Origin: a virus
Virus record (IMG/VR): IMGVR_UViG_3300035099_000181
Coordinates: 1-64,000 of that record
Length of the DNA stretch: 64,000 nucleotides
Strand: one strand, 5' to 3'
This document shows positions 47,849 to 56,329 of this stretch, one piece after another; the first letter of the stretch is position 1; each line of letters begins with the position of its first letter. Below the pieces are notes generated by a model. It had not been told where the DNA came from. It saw only the letters and a program-made list of their open reading frames with translations, and ran no database searches. The position numbers were made by a program, and so were the translations under genes.

Positions 47849-48399
47849 ATTCTCAAGAAGCAGCGAAGAAGATGTTGGAAGTCGCAGGACTTCTAGGCAT
47901 GATGGATACGAAGCGCTACGGGGACCCTGAGAAATGGTTCCGTGCGCTCCTAACAGGCCCTGAATACTCCATTTTCGTGCAGGAAAGTGACGGCAAGTTC
48001 ATATTCAGCTCAGAATATCCCAAGGATTTAAAAGGAATAGGCCAATCTTGGGGCGATGACCGGATTCAGATTTCGGTCAGCACCGAACGACCTGCCGAGG
48101 CGATAGCCAAAGAGGTGCGGAGACGGTTCTTGCCCAAGTTCCTTGAGCGCCTCGCCGTCGTGAAAGAACGAGTGCGCAAGAGCGACGAGGGACATCAACT
48201 ACAGGAGGAGACATATGAACGCCTCCTTGACATAGCAGGACTCTACTCGCAGAGAAACGACCACTTCGAGATCTATTTCAAGGATCTTTCCCTGTCCGTG
48301 GAGCAGGGAGGGATGGTATATATTAACCGTGGGACTACATCTTCTGCCGTCGCCGAGAAGCTGGTCAAGTTGCTTGCTGAGGACGAGGAAAGCAGATGA
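47845..48399 (+). CDS. Unknown protein downstream of primase, 184 aa
   Basis: The ATG overlaps the primase stop by four bases. The product starts MNSQEAAKKMLEVAGLLGMM, has strands EYSIFVQESDGKFIFSSEYP and a coiled-coil helix LERLAVVKERVRKSDEGHQL. No family recognised. Overlap with primase suggests a replication-related role. Confidence 0.6.
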   Translation: MNSQEAAKKMLEVAGLLGMMDTKRYGDPEKWFRALLTGPEYSIFVQESDGKFIFSSEYPKDLKGIGQSWGDDRIQISVSTERPAEAIAKEVRRRFLPKFLERLAVVKERVRKSDEGHQLQEETYERLLDIAGLYSQRNDHFEIYFKDLSLSVEQGGMVYINRGTTSSAVAEKLVKLLAEDEESR

Positions 48400-48473
48400 T
48401 CAAGGCCACAGGCACGGTAGACAGTTACCAGGTAGATGGCCTTCCTACCGGGCAAAGCAAAGCTGAAGACATA

Positions 48474-48510
48474 GGCAGAGCGAAGGTTCTGCCCGATTCT
48501 TGTCCTACAA
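48474..48510. repeat. Dispersed hairpin, copy e
   Basis: GGCAGA (48474-48479) and TTCTGCC (48487-48493) form a stem, followed by CGATTCTTG and CCTACAA as in the copy at 45121. It lies 10 bp before the promoter at 48520. Confidence 0.55.
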
Positions 48511-48519
48511 AAATAATCC

Positions 48520-48546
48520 TTGACTTTTCCGATTTTCTGTTATAAT
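48520..48546 (+). promoter_or_regulatory. Sigma70-like promoter for the replication operon
   Basis: TTGACT (48520-48525), 15 bp, TATAAT (48541-48546). It would start a transcript near 48553 that begins with the large hairpin at 48617-48700 before reaching the initiator gene at 48803. Confidence 0.6.
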
Positions 48547-48616
48547 AAGATAGACAGTCGGAAGGGACTGGGGGAAAGGCCAATCCCCGTAGGGTTCCGG
48601 ATGACATTCCTTCTTG

Positions 48617-48700
48617 ATGTAGAAGCGGGCGTCAGCAAGCGGAGTCGTGCCCGCAAGCGTGCTCGGTGCCTCTATCACCTGGCGACGCCCGCTTCTACAT
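48617..48700 (+). ncRNA. Large hairpin with 17-bp perfect inverted repeat
   Basis: ATGTAGAAGCGGGCGTC (48617-48633) is perfectly complementary to GACGCCCGCTTCTACAT (48684-48700), with a 50-nt loop containing a smaller GC-rich stem. It lies between the promoter and the initiator gene, whose ATG is 103 nt further on. Between 48400 and 48802 no gene is supported. It may be a leader RNA, a processed small RNA, or a protein-binding cruciform. Confidence 0.65.
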
Positions 48701-48802
48701 TTCCAAAACGCCAATAGAGGAGGTGCACTTTGCACGATACCAAGTTTCCCAAACTCGCAAGATGCAGCATCTTCAATAACTGTTCCCGAAAGGAGAAGAG
48801 CC

Positions 48803-50125
48803 ATGAAGCAAGAGAGATCTAACCAAGACCAGCCCCAAAGAAGACTTCCCAAGAATCTACCCGATATTGTCAACTGCTCAATGGGCAAGCATTTCACCCA
48901 GGTCCCAAATGACCTCATCAGAGACGAGAGTATATCCATAAAAGCAAGAGGAATTCTGGTGCTCATACTAAGCAACAGAGAAGGATGGACTACATACCAG
49001 AGCCAGATGCAGAAAATCTGTCGTCTCGGACCCCTTGCTTTAAGATCCGGAATGAAGGAACTTGAGAAGGCGGGATACCTTGCCCGAATGGTCTACCGAG
49101 ACAAACAAACAAAAGAAATACTTGGGTCCTTCTTAGCATGCGCAGATACGCCTTTCCAATTCCAGATCGGGGAGTGCCAAGAAGACTTGATGAGCCAAGG
49201 ATTTGTTATTGGATTGCACCCGAAGAGCCAAGCCAGGCTTGGTTGTGACCTAAAGATTGGTTACCAATCTTTAGGTAACCAATCTATTGGTGATCAGCCC
49301 CTAAGAATACTAACTAATAAGAATATTAATATAGAAAGAAGACTCTCTCTTAAAGAGAGAGACTCTTTCGAGTCTCATGGAAAATCTCTTCCAGAACAAC
49401 CTTCTCAATCTTTTCCAAATTTGGAAGAGCCTTCCGGGATTGATTCATCCCCTCCGCTTCGAGAGGCGAAGCCTCTCTCGCTCCGTGATCAAGAAATCCC
49501 TCCTCAGAATGAGGACTCTTTCCCTCTCCGAGACTCTTCCACTTCTGGCACTCAACCCGAGGCTTCTAAGGAGGTTCCTCAGGAAGAGTCGCCAAAGGCG
49601 AAAGATCCTGTCAAGGTAGCTGGCAAGCATCTCATGGCGAACGGGGGTCAGGGATTTTACGCCTTGCTCAAGATGATCCTGGACAGGCCTATCAAGCAAG
49701 AGTTCTGGAAGCATGCCGTCCCGCTCGGAAAAATGGTGATCAACGATAAAATATCTGAGGATAGAATATTTGGCGTTATTGCCTGGCTGTTCGAGCATCA
49801 TGGCCAAGAGTTCGTACCGACCGTGTTTAGCGGGTCGGATCTTCGGAATAAGTTCGCTCGGATAGAGCATCAGATGAAATCTCAGGTCAAAAGGAACCTT
49901 CCCCACTCTAAGGATGCCAAGGTAACGTATGAGGAGAAAATGAGTTATGTCAAGGATGAAGTCTTGTATGAGAACGGAAGAACATATGGGCCCGAAGATT
50001 ATCCAGACGGAAAAATCGCCAGAGATGGATTCGGAAGGGCTATCAGACCTGATTTACTTTGCGGGGAAAGCCTTCGTCCGACAGGCCGGGGAGTCAATAA
50101 TGGCCAGGTCCGGAATACCAGTTAG
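48803..50125 (+). CDS. Replication initiator-like protein with winged helix, 440 aa
   Basis: AAAGGAGAAGAG precedes ATG 48803; a longer in-frame ORF runs through the hairpin and is not used. Residues 30-100 match the N-terminal winged helix of phage initiators: FTQVPNDLIRDESISIKARG ILVLILSNREGW, then LALRSGMKELEKAGYL. The middle (about 150-270) is a Pro/Ser/Glu-rich linker. The C-terminal part (GQGFYALLKMILDRPIKQEF) is DnaD-like. Inverted repeats and an AT-rich stretch lie inside the gene, as in lambda O. It would open the origin and recruit the DnaC-like loader encoded next. Confidence 0.75.
   Translation: MKQERSNQDQPQRRLPKNLPDIVNCSMGKHFTQVPNDLIRDESISIKARGILVLILSNREGWTTYQSQMQKICRLGPLALRSGMKELEKAGYLARMVYRDKQTKEILGSFLACADTPFQFQIGECQEDLMSQGFVIGLHPKSQARLGCDLKIGYQSLGNQSIGDQPLRILTNKNINIERRLSLKERDSFESHGKSLPEQPSQSFPNLEEPSGIDSSPPLREAKPLSLRDQEIPPQNEDSFPLRDSSTSGTQPEASKEVPQEESPKAKDPVKVAGKHLMANGGQGFYALLKMILDRPIKQEFWKHAVPLGKMVINDKISEDRIFGVIAWLFEHHGQEFVPTVFSGSDLRNKFARIEHQMKSQVKRNLPHSKDAKVTYEEKMSYVKDEVLYENGRTYGPEDYPDGKIARDGFGRAIRPDLLCGESLRPTGRGVNNGQVRNTS
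49250..49480. other. Putative replication origin inside the initiator gene
   Basis: The palindrome GATTGGTTACCAATC (49255-49269) is followed by GGTAACCAATC and ATTGGTGATC, giving a 12-bp inverted repeat AGATTGGTTACC/GGTAACCAATCT (49254-49285). An AT-rich stretch (about 49305-49335) follows, then three stable hairpins: CTCTCTCTT/AAGAGAGAG, GAGACTC/GAGTCTC and GAGAGGC/GCCTCTC. Iterons, AT-rich melting region and hairpins within the linker part of an initiator gene match the lambda O arrangement. Confidence 0.6.
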
Positions 50126-50618
50126 ATACAGGGATGCGACATTATCTGACTTTCCAGGTTTTAGTTATGTTCCTGGTCAATCGTATTACTTGTGTGGGGC
50201 TCCTGGAGCAGGCAAGACACATTTGATGTGTGCTCTAGTTCGGGAATTGGCACCCTGGAAGAGATGTTTACGCATTCCGATGATAGAGATGCTAAACAAC
50301 GTCAGAGATTCATATGATCAGAAGTCTCCTGAGCGGGATGATTACGACGATGATGATCCTTCTGGAAATATTGTTAACAGAATGTGCAATATGCACATTC
50401 TTGCTTTAGATGATATCGGACGGGAGAAGTCTACTGAATGGACTCAGGAGATGTTTTATCTGATTGTAAATCGACGTTATGAGGATATGGCCATTACACA
50501 TTTCGCTAGTAACTTCTCTCTTGGTGAGCTGGCGGATGTGGTTGATGCCAGGATTGCGCGAAGGATTGGAGAGATGTGCCGTGTGGTCAATCTGAACAAG
50601 AGAGTTTCTGATGGCTGA
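50100..50618 (+). CDS. DnaC/IstB-like helicase loader ATPase, 172 aa
   Basis: I place the start at 50100 because GGGGAG lies 7 nt upstream. Walker A is GAPGAGKT (33-40) and Walker B ILALDDIG (about 101-108), with a sensor 1-like ITHFASNFSL (about 139-148) and Arg-finger region ARIARRIGEMC. The protein loads the replicative helicase at the origin. It overlaps the initiator by 26 nt and the helicase by 8 nt, so the three are made together. Confidence 0.88.
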   Translation: MARSGIPVRYRDATLSDFPGFSYVPGQSYYLCGAPGAGKTHLMCALVRELAPWKRCLRIPMIEMLNNVRDSYDQKSPERDDYDDDDPSGNIVNRMCNMHILALDDIGREKSTEWTQEMFYLIVNRRYEDMAITHFASNFSLGELADVVDARIARRIGEMCRVVNLNKRVSDG

Positions 50619-52140
50619 TCCCGATATTGTTAGAACATTGATGGCGGCCACGGTCATGGATACTAAGTTTTTGAAAGGATTGCGTAAGGTCTGGCGCGAT
50701 GACCTATCCGGAGACACATGGGGATGGTTGGGAAACGAGTGCTTTAGGCATCTCAAGGAGCATGGGAAGGCCCCAGGCAGGGACATACAGCTTGCATGGG
50801 CCACTATTCCAGACCCGGTCCTCAAGCGGGACATGGAACGGTTCCTGGCAAAGCTGTCCAATGAATGGGATGATTGGGAAGCCAACAATGCATACAGTGT
50901 GGAAGCCTTGCTGAAGGAGGCCGAGAAGTACTTCGCCCAGCAGCTTTATCTGATCAAGGCTGCCGAGCTGGAGGCTGCTGCTGAGGCAGGGGACATTGAG
51001 GCTGCCGACGAGATAGTTAGTGAGATGAAGCCGCCGAAGTTGTCTATGGCTGTGTCCATTGTGCTGTCCGAGAATCCCAACATCATAAGGGAAGCTTTTG
51101 AGCATAAGGTACAATCTCTCGTTGGCCTTGGTGGGGCGTTTCAAGAGCTTGTCGGGGAGCAAGTTGTTAAGGACTCATTCGTGGCTTTTCTTGGCAAAGA
51201 GAAGGTGGGTAAGTCTTGGATTTTGCAAGCCCTCGCCTTCAGCGCCGCGAAGGCCAGGCAGAATGTCATGTACTGCCAATGTGGAGATCTGAGCCAGCGG
51301 CAGCAAGTATCCCGTTTTTCCATACAGCTTTCTGGGAGGTCTAACAGGTCTAAATATAACAGGACACAGCTTTTGCCTGTCCCTGACTGCTTCCTCAACC
51401 AGACAAACGAATGCAATAGGGAAGAGCGTTTGTGTTCTGTATCCGTTGTAGATGACTTGACTTTCAAGCCGTATCCAAAGTTGGCCGCGTTTGATTCCAA
51501 AAAAGGCTATATCCCGTGCTTCAGGGACTGACCGGATTATAGGTTCTCTTCCTGGTTCGAGGAGGAAAAGCAGTGCCTGGATTTGGGATGGGAAGAGGCT
51601 CAGGAAATTTGGAGAAGGTTTGATTTGGCGATAGGCAACAGGCTTCGTTTGTTCTGGGGAGCGACGAGGACGGTGACGGCGCGGGACGTGGATGCCGAAC
51701 TGGATAGGCTGAAGGACAGCATGGGGTGGATGCCGGGCATTATCGTCATTGACTATGCGGACATACTCGCTCCTGAGTCTGGATCTGGCAGAGACTTCAG
51801 GCACCAGGAAAACGCGCGATGGGAGGCACTCAGGAGGCTGTCGCAGGATTGGGAATGCTGCGTCGTGACGGCCACACAGTCAACGCGGGAGACTTACCGA
51901 AAGCGCCTGATATCGGAAGGTGATGCGAGCGAAGACAAGCGGAAGGCTGCTCATGTCACGGCGATGTTCGGCCTGAACAAGGATGCTCATGACAGGAGGA
52001 GAGGGTGGATGCGGATCAATCCAGTATTCGTTAGGGATGATGACTACGATCCTTTTGATCAGGTTGCGGTCCTTCAGTTACTGCAGCGCGGAATGCCGAA
52101 TTTGGGGAGCTGGTGGTGGATGAAAAAATCAGAGGAATGA
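50611..52140 (+). CDS. DnaB-like replicative helicase interrupted by an in-frame TGA
   Basis: The gene is a single frame of 510 codons except for TGA at codon 307 (51529-51531). Before it lie an N-terminal helical domain and Walker A in FLGKEKVGKSWILQALAFSA (about 194-213). After it lie FEEEKQCLDLGWEEAQEIWR, GRRIFWGATRTV-like strand text, Walker B IIVIDYADI (about 378-386) and TATQSTRETYRK (motif H3 region). Either part alone lacks half the ATP site. The stop context is GAC TGA CCG; C after TGA is a leaky context. Readthrough, a recent mutation (TGG or CGA to TGA) or a sequencing error are possible. Confidence 0.8.
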
Positions 52141-52163
52141 AAAATAGGAATCGAGGTTATAAT
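52140..52163 (+). promoter_or_regulatory. AAAAATAGGAATC-N5-TATAAT promoter motif, copy 1
   Basis: AAAAATAGGAATC (52140-52152), GAGGT, TATAAT (52158-52163). The same 13-nt string, spacing and TATAAT occur at 58313-58336. No -35 TTGACA is seen. It precedes the small gene at 52207 and the dnaE gene. Confidence 0.6.
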
Positions 52164-52206
52164 AGTGGTAGATGAGATTGGGCAACTTAACAAGGAGGAT
52201 GGAGAG

Positions 52207-52398
52207 ATGAAAGAGACAAAGAGACTTGAGGACATGACCTTGGGGCGGATCACAGCAGAATATAACAAGGTCGCAGGAGAGCTGAACCTTGAGGCAAAAC
52301 GATTCAAGGACAAGGCGAGCGCATTGAAGAGGTTGTCAGGCCTGCTGCTTTCTGACGAGTACTTGGAGCTTCATCCAGAGGGGAATCCGGATGTGTAG
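52207..52398 (+). CDS. Small helical protein before dnaE, 63 aa
   Basis: AAGGAGGATGGAGAG precedes ATG 52207. The product MKETKRLEDMTLGRITAEYN is followed by a coiled-coil helix LNLEAKRFKDKASALKRLSG. No family recognised. It starts the transcript from the promoter at 52140. Confidence 0.6.
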   Translation: MKETKRLEDMTLGRITAEYNKVAGELNLEAKRFKDKASALKRLSGLLLSDEYLELHPEGNPDV

Positions 52399-52497
52399 GC
52401 AGAAGGGCTTCGAGGGGATGTATACCAAGATTGAATTTAATTAACAGTTATAGCGATAAGGTTTGGTTTGACTCTAATTTCATTTGAAGAAGTTAAG

Positions 52498-52599
52498 ATG
52501 GCTCCATGCGTAAGGACTCTTTGTGTAGATTTTGATGGAGTCTTGGTCAAGTACGAAAAGCGGAGTATAGATGAACTTTTGTCATCTTCATGTTCATGA
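52498..52599 (+). pseudogene. Truncated HAD-like fragment, 33 aa
   Basis: The frame reads MAPCVRTLCVDFDGVLVKYE, which contains the HAD motif I DxDGxL, then ends after ELLSSSCS inside the start of dnaE. A normal HAD phosphatase is over 150 residues, so this is a remnant cut by the dnaE insertion, or a short coupling peptide. Confidence 0.45.
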
Positions 52600-55500
52600 T
52601 CAGTATTCACAGCTTGATGGATACGGTTCAGCAGAGCAGTATGCTGATGAAGCATCTCGTTTAGAATTCACCCATCTTGCTCTGACTAATCATGGAAATG
52701 TCGATGGGCTGATTAAATTTCAGAAAGCTTGCTTAGGTAAGGATATAGTGCCTATTTTGGGAAGCGAGTTATATGTGGTGCCTGATATTTCTATTAAGGA
52801 GCCAAAGGAAAAACGCTATCATATTACTGTTCTGGTGAAGAACAATGAAGGCTTTTCTAATCTTCTGCGAATGCTCACTAAGGCCAACTTGGAAGGTTTT
52901 TATAAGCGCCCTCGTGTTAGTCCGGACATGCTTTTGAAATATTGTGGTGGCCTGATTTTTATGACCGCTTGCACATCTTCTATAGTCTATATGTCAAAGG
53001 GTAGGGAGCTGGTTAATGAGCTTGGAGATGCTACTGGGGGAAATATCTATCTTGAAATAATGCCTCACGATTATTCTGATCAAAAGAAGTTGAATAGATT
53101 GCTGCTGGTTATGTCCAAGAAGGATGGATTGCCTTTAGTGGCCACTAACGATTGTCATTATCCTTTGTCTAAGCATACAAAAGTTCAGGAAGTTCTTCTG
53201 GCTATTCAGCGTAAGGCGAAATGGATGGATAAAGATAGATGGCGATTCGAGATAGATGGTCTTTATCTTAGGACCGAGAAGGAAATGGAAGAGGCATTTC
53301 TGAGGCAGGGTATAATTCCACAGAGATTGTTTGCGGAGGCTTTGGTTAGAACTTCAGAAATAGCAAGTAAATGTGGTGGATATAAAATAGAAAAACGCTC
53401 TGTCATTCTGCCTAAAGTCTCGGGATACGAGGATAGGGATGAGACAGAACTGATGTGGGAAATAGTTAATAGAGGCCTTAAGGAGCGCCTCCTTGTTCCG
53501 GGAACAATAAGCAGGGATCAGTTGCCTGCTTATCGTTCTCGGATTAAGGAAGAGATGGATCTTATCTGCGAACTTGGCTTTCAAGGATATTTTCTAATAG
53601 TTTGGGAGCTGATAGATTGGTGCAAAAAGAATGATATTATGACTGGACCTGGCCGAGGGTCTTCCGGAGGCTCTCTTGTGGCATATCTTATGCGAATAAC
53701 TGACGTAGATCCTATAAAGTATGGTCTTGTGTTCGCAAGATTTATCTCTCCTGCCAGGATAGATTTGCCAGATATAGATATGGACTTTGAGGACATAAAG
53801 CGAGATAGGATAAGGAAACACCTTGAAGATAATTATGGTAAGTTCAATGTGTCTGGACTTTCTACCTTTGCGAAAATGAAGGGTCGCGGAGCTATACGGG
53901 ATGTAGCAAGAGTTTTTGATGTTCCTATTTTGGATACAGACAAATGCGCTAAGGCAATAGTTGTAAGATCTGGCGGAGATTTTAGATCCTCCTATACGAT
54001 AGAAGATGCCTGCAAGACCTTCGGCGATGCAATAGATTTCAATAAAAAATATCCAGAAGTTGTAAGTATAGCACAGGATTTGGAGGGGACACTAAGGGCT
54101 AGTGGGCAGCACGCAGCAGCTATTTGCATCTCTTCCGAGGATCTGAGAGAGGGCCTTTGGTGTCATCTTTGCAATAGGAAAGGAGTGGTTGTCGCTAATT
54201 GGGAAAAGTCAGATGCCGAATATATAGGGCTGATGAAATTGGATATTCTGGGTCTTACGGCTTTGACTATACTTAATTACACTAAGAAACTTCTTAAGGA
54301 GAGGCGGGGGGTCTCTATAGTGTTTGATGATATACCTCTGGATGACGAGAAGGTTCTTAGCGAGATAGCTGCTGGCAATAATGTTGGTGCTTTTCAGATC
54401 GGTTCTTCGGGTCTGATGAAACTGTGTAGGGAAATGAAGGTGAAGGAATTTAACGACATAGTCCTTGCATCAGCCTTATTCAGACCTGGGACATTGCGCT
54501 CGGGAATGGTAGAGGAATTTATACAGAGAAGGACAGGGGCAGCCCCTGTGAAGTATATTCATCCATTGCTTGAGCCTTTAACTAAAGAGACACTGGGAAT
54601 TATTCTGTATCAAGAACAGGTCATGTGGCTTATGTACGAGCTTGGTGGGTTGGGGTGGAAGACATGTGACACTGTTCGGAAGGTTATCAGTAAGTCACAA
54701 GGTGATGAATTGTTTGGAAGGTTCAAGCAGCTATTTATAGATGGCTGCCAAGAACGGAAGACTCTTTCAGAGAAAGAGGCAGATAAGGTTTGGGATCAGT
54801 TGAGCAGCTTTGGAAGTTATTCATTCAACAAGAGTCATGCTGTAGAATATTCTCTTATAACCTTTTGGATGATGTGGCTTAAGGCGCATTATCCAAAAGA
54901 GTACTTATGTGCAAGTCTGACATTTACAGGAGCAAATGATAAGGCTAGCTATATAGATGAAGCCAGAAGGCTGGGGCTATCAATAGAACTTCCGCGTGTT
55001 GGTATTTCCAAAGCAACTGAGTGGATTTCCTCTATTGCTGATGATGGGAAAATATTTGCCCCATTTTCAGAGATTAAAGGCATAGGAGAGGCTTCCGCTA
55101 GGCAACTGGAAAAAGCCAAATTGGGTTTTAAGAAGGGCTTTTTTAGAAGTAGAGAATTTCAGTTTGGTGAAGGCCGTAGGCCAAACAGCATGATTATGTC
55201 TGTTCTGGAAGAGATTGGTGCCTTGGGTAACAAGGAGCTTACTGATTCAGAACTGGAGAAAGCAAACAAATATTTTGATTTTGATCTATCAAAAGATAAG
55301 ATGGGTAAATACTCCAAATTATTTCAGAGGCTGAAAGAAAGCATGATTCTTAGCTGTGTGAAAGACATAGACTATCAAAAGCCAAGCACAGATGAGCATT
55401 ATTATTTTGGGCAAATGACCGAGGTGAAATTTGGATATAGGCAGGCAGTCTTAAAGGCACAAAAGAGCGGAATGGGCGATATTTCTGGCACAGATAATCT

Positions 55501-56329
55501 TGGCGGGGTGTATGGCAATTTCAAGGACGAAACAGATTTTACTATGCTGATTTTTGGAGGAGAGCTTTATCAAAGAAAAAAGGCAGATGTAGAGCATTGT
55601 GCTGGTGATTGGATTTTAGCTAAAGCTAATCATCCTAAACGGAAGACTGCAATATTGGCTAACGATGCTTGGATAGGAAAAGAACTTTTATCCTGTGATT
55701 TGGAAGGTTGTAACATTGAACTTATTTCTAATAGTCATCCTTGTGTCTTACCAAATATAGATAAATGTTCATTGTGCTCTTTAAGATCAGAATGCAAAAG
55801 ACCTGTTCCAGCCTCTCCCGGTAAATATAATGTCATGCTGATAGGCGAAGCGCCAGGAAAAGAGGAGGATCTTAAAGGGATAGGATTTATAGGCAAGGCA
55901 GGGAGCGAAGTGCTGTGGCCTGAGCTGGCTAAGTACCGTCTTGATAGAGAGATGTTTCATATCACCAATATTGTAAAGTGCTGGCCAAGTAATACAAAAA
56001 CTCCTTCTAAAAAGCACATATTTGAGTGCTCTTCTATTATCAAGGAAGAGATATCCTCCGTTAGGCCAGTTCTCGCCTTGGCCTTCGGGAATACTAATGT
56101 TAAGTTCTTCAAAGGTTTGGATAGTGGGATTATTGGCCTTAACGCCACGACGGAATGGTCTAATGAATATGGAATGTGGATATGCTGGTGCATTCATCCG
56201 GCTGCCGTTCTTTATCAGCAGCCTAACTTAGATCTGTTTTCTGCTGGAATAGAGAATTTTGTTAAGAAGCTGAGTTATATTGCTGGAGATAAGTTGTCCT
56301 TTCCTTTTACAAGAAAGAGAGAAGAATGA
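52571..56329 (+). CDS. dnaE: DNA polymerase III alpha subunit fused to a family-4 uracil-DNA glycosylase, 1252 aa
   Basis: The PHP domain opens with FCHLHVHDQYSQLDGYG (3-19). The polymerase palm shows LPDIDMDFED (about 398-407), the catalytic Asp pair, and later fingers blocks such as YQEQVMWLMYELGG and GSYSFNKSHAVEYSLITFWM. Residues about 1055-1245 form a type-4 UDG: cysteines in DKCSLCSLRSECKRP, VMLIGEAPGKEED, GFIGKAGSE, FHITNIVKCWPSN and a final CIHPAAVLYQQP, a 4Fe-4S-type glycosylase. The alpha part lacks the usual tau-binding tail. The gene is AT-richer than its neighbours. It may excise uracil during synthesis or repair. Confidence 0.85.
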   Translation: MNFCHLHVHDQYSQLDGYGSAEQYADEASRLEFTHLALTNHGNVDGLIKFQKACLGKDIVPILGSELYVVPDISIKEPKEKRYHITVLVKNNEGFSNLLRMLTKANLEGFYKRPRVSPDMLLKYCGGLIFMTACTSSIVYMSKGRELVNELGDATGGNIYLEIMPHDYSDQKKLNRLLLVMSKKDGLPLVATNDCHYPLSKHTKVQEVLLAIQRKAKWMDKDRWRFEIDGLYLRTEKEMEEAFLRQGIIPQRLFAEALVRTSEIASKCGGYKIEKRSVILPKVSGYEDRDETELMWEIVNRGLKERLLVPGTISRDQLPAYRSRIKEEMDLICELGFQGYFLIVWELIDWCKKNDIMTGPGRGSSGGSLVAYLMRITDVDPIKYGLVFARFISPARIDLPDIDMDFEDIKRDRIRKHLEDNYGKFNVSGLSTFAKMKGRGAIRDVARVFDVPILDTDKCAKAIVVRSGGDFRSSYTIEDACKTFGDAIDFNKKYPEVVSIAQDLEGTLRASGQHAAAICISSEDLREGLWCHLCNRKGVVVANWEKSDAEYIGLMKLDILGLTALTILNYTKKLLKERRGVSIVFDDIPLDDEKVLSEIAAGNNVGAFQIGSSGLMKLCREMKVKEFNDIVLASALFRPGTLRSGMVEEFIQRRTGAAPVKYIHPLLEPLTKETLGIILYQEQVMWLMYELGGLGWKTCDTVRKVISKSQGDELFGRFKQLFIDGCQERKTLSEKEADKVWDQLSSFGSYSFNKSHAVEYSLITFWMMWLKAHYPKEYLCASLTFTGANDKASYIDEARRLGLSIELPRVGISKATEWISSIADDGKIFAPFSEIKGIGEASARQLEKAKLGFKKGFFRSREFQFGEGRRPNSMIMSVLEEIGALGNKELTDSELEKANKYFDFDLSKDKMGKYSKLFQRLKESMILSCVKDIDYQKPSTDEHYYFGQMTEVKFGYRQAVLKAQKSGMGDISGTDNLGGVYGNFKDETDFTMLIFGGELYQRKKADVEHCAGDWILAKANHPKRKTAILANDAWIGKELLSCDLEGCNIELISNSHPCVLPNIDKCSLCSLRSECKRPVPASPGKYNVMLIGEAPGKEEDLKGIGFIGKAGSEVLWPELAKYRLDREMFHITNIVKCWPSNTKTPSKKHIFECSSIIKEEISSVRPVLALAFGNTNVKFFKGLDSGIIGLNATTEWSNEYGMWICWCIHPAAVLYQQPNLDLFSAGIENFVKKLSYIAGDKLSFPFTRKREE

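Noticed and set aside
48520-48717. 65-aa ORF through the 17-bp inverted repeat
   Set aside because: It starts on the promoter with TTG, has no ribosome site, and runs through the hairpin.
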